A program made the position numbers and the translations under genes. DNA of 32,382 nucleotides, taken from the NCBI GenBank assembly GCA_017502435.1, contig JAFVUZ010000025.1:1-32382 (forward strand). Reading direction: 5' to 3'. The notes beneath the pieces were generated by a model, which searched no databases, was not told the origin of the DNA, and saw nothing but the letters and a program-made list of their open reading frames with translations. The stretch comes from Lentisphaeria bacterium (GTDB taxonomy: Bacteria; Verrucomicrobiota; Lentisphaeria; Victivallales; Victivallaceae). Shown here piece by piece: positions 1 to 8,182 of this stretch (positions within the stretch are counted from its first letter, which is position 1; each line of letters opens with the position of its first letter).

Positions 1-107
1 CTGTACTAAATATAGACTGATTTTTATCATCTTTCCAATAATTTTCTATAAATTTGACTGAAGAAAATGTCAAATATAATTAAAATGTTTGGAAAAAGAT
101 GAGGGGG

Positions 108-163
108 TGCAGGGGGAGAAGAAAAGAACCTTTCCTCAAAAGGTTTTTTCTTCTCCCCCTGCA
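108..163. repeat. Long near-perfect hairpin element
   Basis: The left arm (108-132) and right arm (140-163) are reverse complements except for one extra base, giving a stem of about 24 bp around a 7-base loop. Each arm runs through a G5/C5 block and an A-rich or T-rich stretch. A shorter CCTTTT/AAAAGG hairpin with a T6 tract follows at 191-210. A stem this long, outside any gene, suggests a dispersed intergenic repeat or a strong terminator rather than chance. Whether it is multicopy cannot be judged from one window. Confidence 0.75.
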
Positions 164-190
164 ATAAATCAGTCATCTTTTATAACACAG

Positions 191-210
191 CCTTTTCAAA
201 AAGGTTTTTT
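191..210 (+). terminator. Weak intrinsic terminator
   Basis: CCTTTT (191-196) pairs with AAAAGG (199-204) and is followed directly by six T (205-210), the layout of a rho-independent terminator reading rightwards. The stem is short and A/T-rich. Its core resembles the top of the larger hairpin at 108-163, so it may be a partial second copy. No plus-strand gene feeding it lies in the window. Confidence 0.4.
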
Positions 211-259
211 CCCCACAAAACAGTTTTGCAACAGCCCCATTATTTTTTTCGGAAAAAAT

Positions 260-769
260 TTAATTGCTGCAGTGTTCTTCGATCTGCTGCAATGCCAGAT
301 GCTGGCTGAAACGCCATGTCCACTTGAGGGCTTCAAACAAAGCAAGTACAGGCTCAGAATTTGAATCTTTTTCCTCATCCATGAAATTCAGGAATCCTTC
401 TGCCATATCACGCGGGAAAAGGCTTTTTTTCACAAATCCCGTCAGCCTGTCATCAGAATAAAACGGTATTTTGCCGTCAAAAATCCCCATATAATCTATC
501 TCCTGGGCATTGCCGTTATAAAAATTGACCACCGCTTCAACACTGCGGGCGAAAACAAAAGAGAACATACTGGATATTTCATCACTTGTAAGTTCGTTGC
601 GTCCGGTCTCTTTCTGATATTTGTCCAAACGCCGGAAAAGTTCAATAAACATTCCTTTTTCAACTTCTGCAAGTTCCTCGATCAAATCAAGATTTACTCC
701 GTCAAAATATCCGTGTTCGACAGCACAATTTATCATCATTCTGCCGATTTTCAATGCTTTTTCATCCAT
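260..769 (-). CDS. Hypothetical protein, 169 aa
   Basis: I do not recognise this protein. It is acidic, has no signal peptide or membrane segment, and looks largely helical, with regularly spaced Leu/Ile/Phe between Glu/Lys runs. The ATG at 769 is preceded by an AAAGGGG ribosome-binding site about 10 bases upstream, which supports the start. It lies downstream of another unknown minus-strand gene (855-1241), separated by 85 bases, so the two may be co-transcribed. The base composition and codon use resemble the neighbouring chromosomal genes. The function is unknown; that it is a real gene is likely from its length, start signal and lack of overlap with anything better. Confidence 0.7.
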   Translation of the reverse strand: MDEKALKIGRMMINCAVEHGYFDGVNLDLIEELAEVEKGMFIELFRRLDKYQKETGRNELTSDEISSMFSFVFARSVEAVVNFYNGNAQEIDYMGIFDGKIPFYSDDRLTGFVKKSLFPRDMAEGFLNFMDEEKDSNSEPVLALFEALKWTWRFSQHLALQQIEEHCSN

Positions 770-854
770 AAAAAACCCCTTTGCTTTTAAAGTTTTTCAT
801 GTTATGAAGTTAGCACGGAAACTGTAAATTTCAAGTCAAAAGTCCGAAAGCACC

Positions 855-1241
855 TCAAAAAACTATTGAAAATGTGAGTTCCGCACAAAAATACAATATT
901 CCTGAGGTATTGACTCTGCTGAAATTTGCGGATTTCAAATTGTAATAACGGACATGAAATTTATTGTTTCCGTTGGAAAATATTTCAGGTGATGCCGTGC
1001 GGAACGCTTCCTCAACGATATGGATTTTGTCTGCGGGAATATTCCGGTTTTCATCGTACCAGCACAATCTGAAGTTGTATGATTTCTGCATTTTGTTTTT
1101 GTCGTAACTTATTCCTTCATAAAAAAGTCTGCCGCTTGAAAAATCAATGCTGTCAATGTCAGGTATATTAACAGGTATTTCCGTATCAAGCAGTTGAGAT
1201 ATTTTTGCGGCGATTTTTTCTTTGATAAAAGCACTTTCCAT
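855..1241 (-). CDS. Hypothetical protein, 128 aa
   Basis: I do not recognise the family. The start was placed at the internal Met (protein begins MESAFIKEK) because a good AAAGGA site sits about 8 bases upstream. The open frame continues 22 codons further to 1307 but has no comparable signal there. The protein has no signal peptide. Its C-terminal half carries alternating hydrophobic residues and several aromatic ones, suggesting a small mixed alpha/beta fold. It is divergent from purD, and the 137 bases between the two starts must hold both promoters; I saw no convincing -35/-10 pair for either. Confidence 0.65.
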   Translation of the reverse strand: MESAFIKEKIAAKISQLLDTEIPVNIPDIDSIDFSSGRLFYEGISYDKNKMQKSYNFRLCWYDENRNIPADKIHIVEEAFRTASPEIFSNGNNKFHVRYYNLKSANFSRVNTSGILYFCAELTFSIVF

Positions 1242-1378
1242 TATCGAATCCTTTCTTTTTGGGCGGACAATACTGTATTGTCTCTTTATTTTTTGCAAAA
1301 ATGTCAACCTGTAACTGGAAAAAATCGTTATTTGATATTATATTACACAAAACACAAATAATTCAGAAAGGAAAAATT

Positions 1379-2662
1379 ATGAATATTCTCGTTATCGGTT
1401 CAGGCGGCAGAGAACACGCTCTCTGCTGGAAATTGAATGAAAGTGCTTCATGCACCAAACTTTATTGTGCCCCCGGTAATGCCGGTATCGGTTCAGTTGC
1501 AGAAATCGTCAATATCGGTGTTGACAAACTTGAAGAACTGGCTGATTTTGCCGAACAGCACAAAATCGATTTGACCGTTGTCGGCCCTGAAGCCCCGCTT
1601 TGCGACGGCATCACCGATGTTTTTGAAAAACGCGGTCTCAAAATTTTCGGCCCTGATAAAATCGCAGCCCAGCTCGAAGGCAGCAAAAGTTTTGCCAAAG
1701 ATTTCATGCTCAAATACGGTATCCCCACTGCCAAAGCCGCTGATTTCACTGACTTTGAAAGTGCAAAAAAATATATTGAAAATGAATTTGCAAACGGCGA
1801 AAAAGCCATTGTTATCAAAGCTGACGGTCTTGCCGCAGGCAAAGGTGTGCTGGTCGCAGAAAGCTGTGAAGATGCTGTAAACTTTACAAAAGAATGTTTT
1901 GACGGTGCTTTCGGCGCTTCCGGTGCCAAAGTTCTGATTGAAGAGTGTCTTTTCGGTGAAGAAGCCTCAATTTTCGGTCTTACTGACGGCAAAACTATTG
2001 TCGCTCTTGCCTCTTCACAGGATCATAAACGTATTTTCGATGATGACAAAGGTTTGAATACCGGCGGCATGGGTGCTTATTCTCCCGCTCCGGTCGTTGA
2101 TGAAAAAGCATGGGATTTTATCCACAAAAATATTCTTGACCGCTTTCTTGAAGGTGTCAAAGCGGAAAAATTCAACTTCAAAGGTGTGATTTTCGTCGGC
2201 ATCATGGTTACAGACAAAGGACCTAAAGTCCTCGAATTCAATGTCCGTTTCGGCGATCCTGAAGCACAGGTCGTTATGCGCCGATTTGACTCCGATCTTG
2301 CCGATGTGCTGGCAAAATGTGTTGACGGCAAACTTGCTGAAGCTGAACTCAAGTGGAAAAAAGAAGCCGCTCTTTCTGTCGTTATTGCCGCCGGAGGTTA
2401 TCCCGGTTCATACCGCAAGGGCGATGTCATTTCCGGTCTGAAGGATGCCGCTGATGCCGGTGCAGTAGTTTTTCATGCCGGAACCAAATTTGATACTGAC
2501 GGCAATATCGTCAGCAACGGCGGCCGGGTCCTCGGAGTTTCCGCTCTCGGAGAAAGTATTCCTGAAGCAATCGCCAATGCTTACAAAGGCGTTGAAAAAA
2601 TCTCTTTTGCCGACGCATTTTACCGCAAAGACATCGGCAAAAAGGCTCTGAAACATCTTTGA
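1379..2662 (+). CDS. purD: Phosphoribosylamine-glycine ligase
   Basis: GAR synthetase catalyses step 2 of de novo purine synthesis in the cytoplasm: phosphoribosylamine + glycine + ATP give glycinamide ribonucleotide. The N-terminus carries the family motif GSGGREHAL (residues 7-15). Glycine-rich ATP-grasp segments follow, including KADGLAAGKGV and GGMGAYSPAP, then NVRFGDPEAQ near residue 290, a diagnostic PurD signature. At 427 aa it is the normal family length and looks intact. The start was chosen at the ATG preceded by AGAAAGGA; the frame is open further upstream to 1259, but that stretch lacks the motif and a ribosome-binding site. A lipoprotein gene begins 7 bases after the stop, so purD probably heads the plus-strand transcript. 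Confidence 0.97.
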   Translation: MNILVIGSGGREHALCWKLNESASCTKLYCAPGNAGIGSVAEIVNIGVDKLEELADFAEQHKIDLTVVGPEAPLCDGITDVFEKRGLKIFGPDKIAAQLEGSKSFAKDFMLKYGIPTAKAADFTDFESAKKYIENEFANGEKAIVIKADGLAAGKGVLVAESCEDAVNFTKECFDGAFGASGAKVLIEECLFGEEASIFGLTDGKTIVALASSQDHKRIFDDDKGLNTGGMGAYSPAPVVDEKAWDFIHKNILDRFLEGVKAEKFNFKGVIFVGIMVTDKGPKVLEFNVRFGDPEAQVVMRRFDSDLADVLAKCVDGKLAEAELKWKKEAALSVVIAAGGYPGSYRKGDVISGLKDAADAGAVVFHAGTKFDTDGNIVSNGGRVLGVSALGESIPEAIANAYKGVEKISFADAFYRKDIGKKALKHL

Positions 2663-2669
2663 GGTTGGC

Positions 2670-3059
2670 ATGAGACGTTTCCTTTTGCTGTTGTTTGCTG
2701 CTGTTGTGACGTTTTCTGTCAGCGGCTGTGCCAAACCTGAACGGTTGAGCGTTCAGGAGGAGTACCGCCGCCGTCAGGAACGCCGTCAGCGTGAAGCCGC
2801 CCGCAGGCGTCAAGACAGAATAACTTCGCTTTCCGGTCTCAACTCCGTTGAACTGGATGAACTTGAACGCAGCAAAAGAGAAAATGATCTCAACCCCAAT
2901 CCCGGTTCTTTTGTTTATTCGCCGAAAGGCAGAGATCCGCATGGCACCGACCGCATAACAAAAGAACTTAATGACGACGGTCAGAAAAATGTCAAACAAT
3001 ACCGCGACAATGTCCTGCAGAAAAATAAATCAGGGAGAAACTGGGTTTATGGCATCTGA
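2670..3059 (+). CDS. Small putative lipoprotein, 129 aa
   Basis: The first 20 residues form a hydrophobic signal sequence ending in FSVSGC, a lipobox (S-G-C with the lipidated Cys at about residue 20). Export and N-terminal lipidation are therefore expected. The next 30 residues are extremely Arg/Glu/Gln rich (EEYRRRQERRQREAARRRQ), a charged helical stretch that could form a coiled coil. The rest is polar and low in hydrophobics, so no compact enzyme domain is evident. It starts 7 bases after purD and its 3' end overlaps the SDR gene by 11 bases, implying translational coupling. No family is recognised. Confidence 0.75.
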   Translation: MRRFLLLLFAAVVTFSVSGCAKPERLSVQEEYRRRQERRQREAARRRQDRITSLSGLNSVELDELERSKRENDLNPNPGSFVYSPKGRDPHGTDRITKELNDDGQKNVKQYRDNVLQKNKSGRNWVYGI

Positions 3060-3801
3060 AGTAAAAACTGTTGTTGTTACAGGCGGTTCCAGCGGGCTCG
3101 GACTTGCCATGGCTGAACGTTTCCGCAAAGGCGGCTGGTACGTTGTTATCGTCAGCCGCAAAGAACGTGAAAATCTGCCGTGCGACCGTTTTTACAGTTG
3201 CGATTTGACCTCTGTGGATGACCGCCGCAAACTTATCAAACGAATGATTGATGACGGACTCAATATCAATGTCTGGATCAATAATGCAGGTATAGGAGTT
3301 TATGCTCTCTGTGAAGAAATTTCAAATGCAGATTTGCGTAACATTATGGAACTCAACTATTTTGCTCCGGTTGAACTCAGTATGGAAATTTTGCCCGTCC
3401 TGCAGAAAAATAATGGTTCTCTGGTGCAGATATGCAGTATTGCCTCTTTGATGCCGTTGTGCTGCATGAGTGCTTATTCGTCCGGCAAAAGTGCTTTGTG
3501 GATGTTCAATGAGAGTCTGCGTATGGAAACTGATGTGCATTGTCTGACTGTCATGCCGGGGCGTATTGATACCGGATTTTCCAGCCGTGCGGTCAAAAAA
3601 CGTGAAGTTCCCGATACTCCGGGCAACCGTTCGACTTCGCCTGACGGTCTGGCTGAAAAAGTTTTTCATGCTGTCCTGAAACGCCGCAAGCGGCTGATTT
3701 ATCCGTTCTGGTACAGATATGTTGTTGCTGTAAGCCGCTGTTTCCCCGGTATAACCCGCAAAATGAGCCGCAAAATATGGAATCTGGGAGATAAAAATTG
3801 A
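3049..3801 (+). CDS. Short-chain dehydrogenase/reductase (SDR)
   Basis: This is a classical cytoplasmic SDR of 250 aa, the usual family length. It shows the cofactor motif TGGSSGLG (residues 11-18), the structural NNAG (78-81), and the catalytic Ser130, Tyr143 and Lys147 in the YSSGK segment. The basic residues after the second strand (VSRKER, 35-40) favour NADP(H), though this is inference. The substrate cannot be told. The start at 3049 is supported by AGGGAG upstream and by the motif position; the frame runs open to 2971 inside the lipoprotein gene. It overlaps that gene by 11 bases and the next by 4, so it is embedded in a coupled operon. Confidence 0.92.
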   Translation: MASEVKTVVVTGGSSGLGLAMAERFRKGGWYVVIVSRKERENLPCDRFYSCDLTSVDDRRKLIKRMIDDGLNINVWINNAGIGVYALCEEISNADLRNIMELNYFAPVELSMEILPVLQKNNGSLVQICSIASLMPLCCMSAYSSGKSALWMFNESLRMETDVHCLTVMPGRIDTGFSSRAVKKREVPDTPGNRSTSPDGLAEKVFHAVLKRRKRLIYPFWYRYVVAVSRCFPGITRKMSRKIWNLGDKN

Positions 3802-4499
3802 GGAATTGTATATTTGCAATATTATTTTTCTCTGTTATTCTGCCGCTGAGGGGGGATGTTTATCTGCTCCGTGATTTGTGGCGGAAGTCTGTCAGCAAAA
3901 TAAAACAGCAGCATACTCCGCAGAATTTTATTGACCACAGACTGCGTTCACTGCTTGATTTTGATGCTTTGTTTGAAGAAAAGGTAATAATCAACGGGGC
4001 TGAGGGAACGATTTCAGTCGGACTGCTGGGGTTTACCTATTCTGATTTTCTGAAATATCTTGCGTCAATGGGCAGCGGCAGATTTTTTATCAATGATTTG
4101 AACGCTGTTATAAATATCGGACGTATTCGATATTTGGTGTACAATGCGGGGGATTTCAGCAAGGCGGTCTGTTTTGCATTTGATGTTCCCAATGTCAAAA
4201 ATCCTCCTGTCATGCCGTATAATTTACCGCATCCGGGCGGCAGTTCCGTGCATGACAAAATAGTACAGTTCCCTGACCGCAACGCCGTTTATGTGACATT
4301 TTCGACAGTTCTCAATGCAGAAGATGCATTTTATAATTGTGAGGGACAGCTGAAGGCACAGGGATTCAGCAGAATGGACAGGGGGGGCAGTTCGACGGCA
4401 GGATTTTTTATGAATGCGGACGGAGGCAGAATTGCTCTGATAAGTTTTGATGAAAAAAATCACAGCGGTTTTGTTTATGTAAAAGAGAGGAAAAAATGA
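3798..4499 (+). CDS. Secreted hypothetical protein, 233 aa (TTG start)
   Basis: The frame begins with TTG at 3798, overlapping the SDR stop codon (TTGA), with a CTGGGAG ribosome-binding site just upstream. No ATG lies near the 5' end, so the TTG is the best start. Residues 1-19 form a typical signal peptide (short basic n-region, hydrophobic core, small residues before position 20). The mature part is mixed polar/hydrophobic with aromatic-rich strands and no motif I recognise. The ATG of the NamZ-type gene overlaps its stop (ATGA). Export plus coupling to a muramidase suggests an envelope-linked role, but that is inference only. Confidence 0.75.
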   Translation: MRNCIFAILFFSVILPLRGDVYLLRDLWRKSVSKIKQQHTPQNFIDHRLRSLLDFDALFEEKVIINGAEGTISVGLLGFTYSDFLKYLASMGSGRFFINDLNAVINIGRIRYLVYNAGDFSKAVCFAFDVPNVKNPPVMPYNLPHPGGSSVHDKIVQFPDRNAVYVTFSTVLNAEDAFYNCEGQLKAQGFSRMDRGGSSTAGFFMNADGGRIALISFDEKNHSGFVYVKERKK

Positions 4500-5713
4500 G
4501 ATTTTTTATTGCAATTTTTTTGCTGTTTAATATTTTTGCAGTCTCTGCATCGGAATTTATTCCGTCGGTTGATGTTTTTCTCCGGAAATATACCAGGCTT
4601 GTCAAAGGCAAAAAAGTCGGACTTATCACCAACCAGAGTGCCGTGACAAAATCCGGGGAATTGGTAATTGATGTACTCGTCCGCCATCCGGATGTCAATA
4701 TCGTCGCTCTTTTTGCACCTGAACATGGTGTCAGAGGTACAGTTCCCGCCGGAATGCCGGTCAATAACACCCGCGACGAAAAAACCGGACTGCCGGTTTA
4801 TTCCACCTATCATGCAAAAACCAAGCAGCCGTCACCGGAACATTTGAAAAAAGTTGATATTCTCATTTTTGCAATACAGGATCTCGGCTGTAAAACTTAT
4901 ACCTATATCTGGACCATGGCAGAATGTATGAAGGCGGCAGGCAGACTTAAAATCCCGATGATAATTTTGGATATGCCTTCAGTTCACGGCTTGAATTATC
5001 CCGATGGACCGATTCGTTTGCCGAAATACAGAAGTTTTATCGGTCTTTATCCGACTCCTTACACTTATGATGCGACAGAGGGGGAACTTGCCCGCTATCT
5101 GAAACACGTTGAAAAGATTGACTGCAAACTTTATATCGTACCTATGCATTATTACCGCCGCGGGATGACTTATGCTGAGACAGGATTGAAATTCCGCAAA
5201 CTTTCGCCCAATATTCCCGATCTTAATTCGGCATTGGGGTACTGGGTGACGGGGCCGCTCGGCGAACTCGGACTTTTTAATATCGGTTTGAATATGGGGG
5301 TTTCATTTCAGATAATCGCAGCTCCGTGGCTGAACGGTCAGCAGATGGCATCATTTCTCAATCGTGCCGGCATACCGGGGATAAAGTTTGAACCTTACAA
5401 CAGGAAGGCAATTTTCGGCAGATACAAAGGTGAATATATTTCCGGGGTCAAACTTGTTTTTACCGATTCTGCCAAAGTGCGTCCGGTTGAAACAATAATC
5501 CGTATTCTCTGTTATATGCGTGATTATGAGAGTGATTTTCATTGGAACACTTCATCGCCGAGTTTCAATAATATCTTTGACAAAGCGATCGGTTCCGATT
5601 TTATCCGTCTGCAGATCCAAAAAGGCGTTTCCGCTTCAAGTATCATCCGCCAGTACCGTGCGGAATCAAACTCTTTTGCCCGCAAACTTGCCCCTTACAG
5701 AATATATAAGTAA
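4496..5713 (+). CDS. DUF1343 / NamZ-type exo-beta-N-acetylmuramidase, secreted
   Basis: The sequence matches the DUF1343 family (glycoside hydrolase GH171). Its characterised NamZ members release N-acetylmuramic acid from the non-reducing ends of peptidoglycan glycans. Seen here are a signal peptide (1-18), GLITNQSAV (42-50), FAPEHGVRG (73-81) with the invariant E76/H77, and the IQDLGCKTYTY segment (127-137). At 405 aa it is full length. It is the last gene of the purD-led group, starting inside the stop of the preceding secreted protein, and is followed by a strong inverted repeat. It presumably acts in the periplasm on cell-wall fragments. No MurNAc transporter, kinase or etherase is in the window. 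Confidence 0.9.
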   Translation: MRFFIAIFLLFNIFAVSASEFIPSVDVFLRKYTRLVKGKKVGLITNQSAVTKSGELVIDVLVRHPDVNIVALFAPEHGVRGTVPAGMPVNNTRDEKTGLPVYSTYHAKTKQPSPEHLKKVDILIFAIQDLGCKTYTYIWTMAECMKAAGRLKIPMIILDMPSVHGLNYPDGPIRLPKYRSFIGLYPTPYTYDATEGELARYLKHVEKIDCKLYIVPMHYYRRGMTYAETGLKFRKLSPNIPDLNSALGYWVTGPLGELGLFNIGLNMGVSFQIIAAPWLNGQQMASFLNRAGIPGIKFEPYNRKAIFGRYKGEYISGVKLVFTDSAKVRPVETIIRILCYMRDYESDFHWNTSSPSFNNIFDKAIGSDFIRLQIQKGVSASSIIRQYRAESNSFARKLAPYRIYK

Positions 5714-5722
5714 TACAGAAAA

Positions 5723-5767
5723 TTCCGGCTTGTACCGTAAGGTGAAGTTTTGCAGTACAAGCCGGAA
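5723..5767. terminator. Bidirectional terminator, 13-bp perfect stem
   Basis: Arms 5723-5735 and 5755-5767 are perfect reverse complements (TTCCGGCTTGTAC and its mate) around 19 bases. The element lies between the convergent stops at 5713 (plus) and 5814 (minus). A T-rich run with six consecutive T follows on the plus side at 5776-5786. It can serve both transcripts. Confidence 0.75.
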
Positions 5768-5813
5768 ATAAAATTGTTGTTTTTTACAGACAGCTTTTTG
5801 TAATTTTCTGATT

Positions 5814-7178
5814 TCAGCAGATTTCAGCGAAGTCACAGCCGGTGAGTTTTGCGAAATTTTTGAGGTACTGTATATCAAGGTTGTAACTCAGTACCAGATG
5901 GTGAGTGCCGCCGAGTTCGCTGTATTTTTCAAGAAATTCTCCGACAGCCATATCGCAGGGCGGCATAAACCAGCCACGCATACTCTTGAGGTTCCGATCG
6001 TTTTGAGCAGTGAGGGTGATTTTACTTGCGATAATGGTGAATTTGCCGTTGGGACCGGGGGCGATATTGGCGAGAACGGCTTTGCCGGATTTGAGACATC
6101 CGTAGGCAATGGCGGCGTCGTCAGCGGAATCGCTGAAAATCCATTTGCAGTCAGCAAGGTGCGGTTTCTGATCCATGAGAGCGATATTCATTTCGCCCAT
6201 GTGGCTCAAAAAGATGCGGTTGCCCTGCCAGTCGGGGCAGAACATTTCAGTAAAGGTGGTTTCTGAATTTGCCTGCATGACAGCGGCACAGAAAAGAGCA
6301 GTCAGCACGTCGCCTTCACCGGCATAACCGATATTGCGGGCCATGGCTTTTGAGCATTCGAGGAATGGAACGACATTGAAGCCCATTTCTTTGCCGCATT
6401 TGAGAAAGTTGATAGTAAAGGCATCGAGTTGATTTTTTTCGATCCATTTACGGAGTTTGAGCGAGTCGATGATGGTTTTCCGGTGCATGGCGGGCGGCAG
6501 GGAGGCCGCGAGGTGGAAATTTTCACGGTCATTCAGGAGCTCATCACCGATTTCGAGTTCGTTCGGCATATAAGCAGGATCATCGGTATAATTTATTACT
6601 TGCATATTGAAAGCACCTTCAGGAACGCGGAAGTCGCCCATACCGGCGAAAACTCCGCCTGCAGTACCGACTTTGGCATGGGTGAATTTATAAGTCATTC
6701 CGGCGGCAATGATGTTTTTTTTGAGGCGTTCAATGAAGGCTTCATCCTGATAATGGCCTGCGGTGATGAGGAATTTTTTCCCTCTCTGGAGCAGCATATT
6801 GCACATATCCTGAACTCCGTGGATGCCGTGGTTGGCCATAAGTTTGTCGCCGTAATCAAATTCAAATGTTTTGTCGGGAGTTGAATCAAAAACGACGATT
6901 GGTAAATCAGTATCAGCAAGAGCATTTATTGATTCGAGCGAGGGGGAATATGCAGTATGCAAAGTTACGAGCACCTGACATTTTGCATTCTCAAAAATCT
7001 TGATTGCATCATTGAATTCTCTTTCGATGCAGCAGAGATCGCCCGGCATTTCGACTTCAAAGCCGCACTGTTTCAAAGTTTCAGCGGCGGCATTGGCAAA
7101 AGCCAGCATTTTATCATGATATGAGGGGACGACATCATCATAGAGTTTGACATACAGCGGCAGGAGAGCAATTTTCAT
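5814..7178 (-). CDS. L-arabinose/L-fucose isomerase family protein
   Basis: This 454-aa cytoplasmic protein has the layout of the AraA/FucI aldose-ketose isomerase family. The four metal-ligand positions of arabinose isomerase appear conserved: E288 in AGEGD, E311 in TFTEMF, H326 in FLSHMGEMN and the His pair 426-427 in GGTHHLVLS. An Mn-dependent isomerisation of an aldose or modified sugar is therefore likely; the N-terminal substrate-binding part diverges from true AraA, so the sugar is unknown. It is the last gene of a four-gene coupled cassette, its ATG overlapping the amidohydrolase stop (ATGA). A good inverted-repeat terminator follows. Many family members are annotated only as fucose-isomerase-like. 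Confidence 0.85.
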   Translation of the reverse strand: MKIALLPLYVKLYDDVVPSYHDKMLAFANAAAETLKQCGFEVEMPGDLCCIEREFNDAIKIFENAKCQVLVTLHTAYSPSLESINALADTDLPIVVFDSTPDKTFEFDYGDKLMANHGIHGVQDMCNMLLQRGKKFLITAGHYQDEAFIERLKKNIIAAGMTYKFTHAKVGTAGGVFAGMGDFRVPEGAFNMQVINYTDDPAYMPNELEIGDELLNDRENFHLAASLPPAMHRKTIIDSLKLRKWIEKNQLDAFTINFLKCGKEMGFNVVPFLECSKAMARNIGYAGEGDVLTALFCAAVMQANSETTFTEMFCPDWQGNRIFLSHMGEMNIALMDQKPHLADCKWIFSDSADDAAIAYGCLKSGKAVLANIAPGPNGKFTIIASKITLTAQNDRNLKSMRGWFMPPCDMAVGEFLEKYSELGGTHHLVLSYNLDIQYLKNFAKLTGCDFAEIC

Positions 7179-8182
7179 TTTTTATACATCCTTTCAGCAA
7201 TGGAATTGAACATATTGAATGCGGTGTTGTAGAAGAAATCCTCCAGAGATTTCTGCGGCAGATTGAGGGCGAGAACGCTTCTCAACTGTTCGTAGAGAAA
7301 TGGAACGTAAATTATCTGTCCCGAACCATCGTAAAGAGATGTTCCGAGGTCGAATTTCTCCGGAGTCAGATAAAGATACTGGTTGTTGATTTCGATTGAT
7401 TTGCCGTGCAGTGCAGAGATCGGCATATCTGTACCGAACATTATTCTGTCATTCGGGAAATGGTCAAAAGTATATTTTAAAACTTCCGGACTGTTGATCA
7501 TGGCAGTATCCCAGTAGGCATTGGGATATTTGATGAATTCTTCGACCAGACCTACGGCACAACGCTGATAGTAGGCACGGCCGATGTGAGCGAAAACAAA
7601 AGTTATGTCGGGATAAGTTTCACAGAGATAAGCCATCTGCTTGCGGTTGAGCGGGTCTTCCAAACGCATTTTACGGGGGATATGGATGACGGCGGCAAGT
7701 TTCAGACGGTTGACCATTTCCAGTTGTTCAGGAGTGAAAAAGTCGAGCAGTTCGACTGTACTGCCGGGCTTTTTTAATGCCATATTGTGGTATGGTTTGA
7801 TACCGCAGAGTTTGTACTGGATAATATCTTTTTCGATGGTTTCGACATCATCGTATGCACTGATGAGACGCAGACCGAAAACGCGTTTGTTGTCAACGCC
7901 CATATCGGCGGCATCGGTGCGGTTCACATCCATGCCGGGCATACCGAATCCGCAGAGTGAGAGTTCGATGCCGGGGAGCATTTCCTTGCCGACAGCGAAG
8001 AAATCATTTACAGTAAATTCGTTATTGAATTTTTCAAGATATGCGGCAGTTTTATAAAAAGTATCAGAACAACTTGATTTTTTGATGATATGGACGTGAG
8101 CATCGAAGATTTTTTTGGGCAATCTGCCGGCGAATTCCTCCTGAAAAGTCTGACGGTCAGAGGCAGTTATGATTTCATTCAT
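7175..8182 (-). CDS. Amidohydrolase-superfamily protein (Amidohydro_2 type)
   Basis: The 335-aa protein carries the metal-ligand set of the amidohydrolase-2 family: H29 and H31 in FDAHVHI, H167 in VIHIPRK, H199 in FAHIGRAY and D252 in MFGTDMP. Family members are TIM-barrel hydrolases or decarboxylases, and relatives include uronate isomerases and lactonases. No signal peptide is present, so it is cytoplasmic. Its ATG shares one base with the kinase stop (TAATG) and its end overlaps the isomerase start, so it is translationally coupled on both sides. A role in opening, deacylating or isomerising a sugar intermediate is inferred from the kinase and isomerase neighbours; the exact reaction is not readable. 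Confidence 0.85.
   Translation of the reverse strand: MNEIITASDRQTFQEEFAGRLPKKIFDAHVHIIKKSSCSDTFYKTAAYLEKFNNEFTVNDFFAVGKEMLPGIELSLCGFGMPGMDVNRTDAADMGVDNKRVFGLRLISAYDDVETIEKDIIQYKLCGIKPYHNMALKKPGSTVELLDFFTPEQLEMVNRLKLAAVIHIPRKMRLEDPLNRKQMAYLCETYPDITFVFAHIGRAYYQRCAVGLVEEFIKYPNAYWDTAMINSPEVLKYTFDHFPNDRIMFGTDMPISALHGKSIEINNQYLYLTPEKFDLGTSLYDGSGQIIYVPFLYEQLRSVLALNLPQKSLEDFFYNTAFNMFNSIAERMYKK

Noticed and set aside
89-364. 91-codon plus-strand ORF at the left edge
   Set aside because: It runs through the hairpin element and overlaps the antisense end of the 169-aa gene; composition is typical of non-coding DNA.
1242-1378. Purine riboswitch or clear promoter before purD
   Set aside because: No conserved aptamer pairing or consensus -35/-10 pair could be made out; only the ribosome-binding site is convincing.
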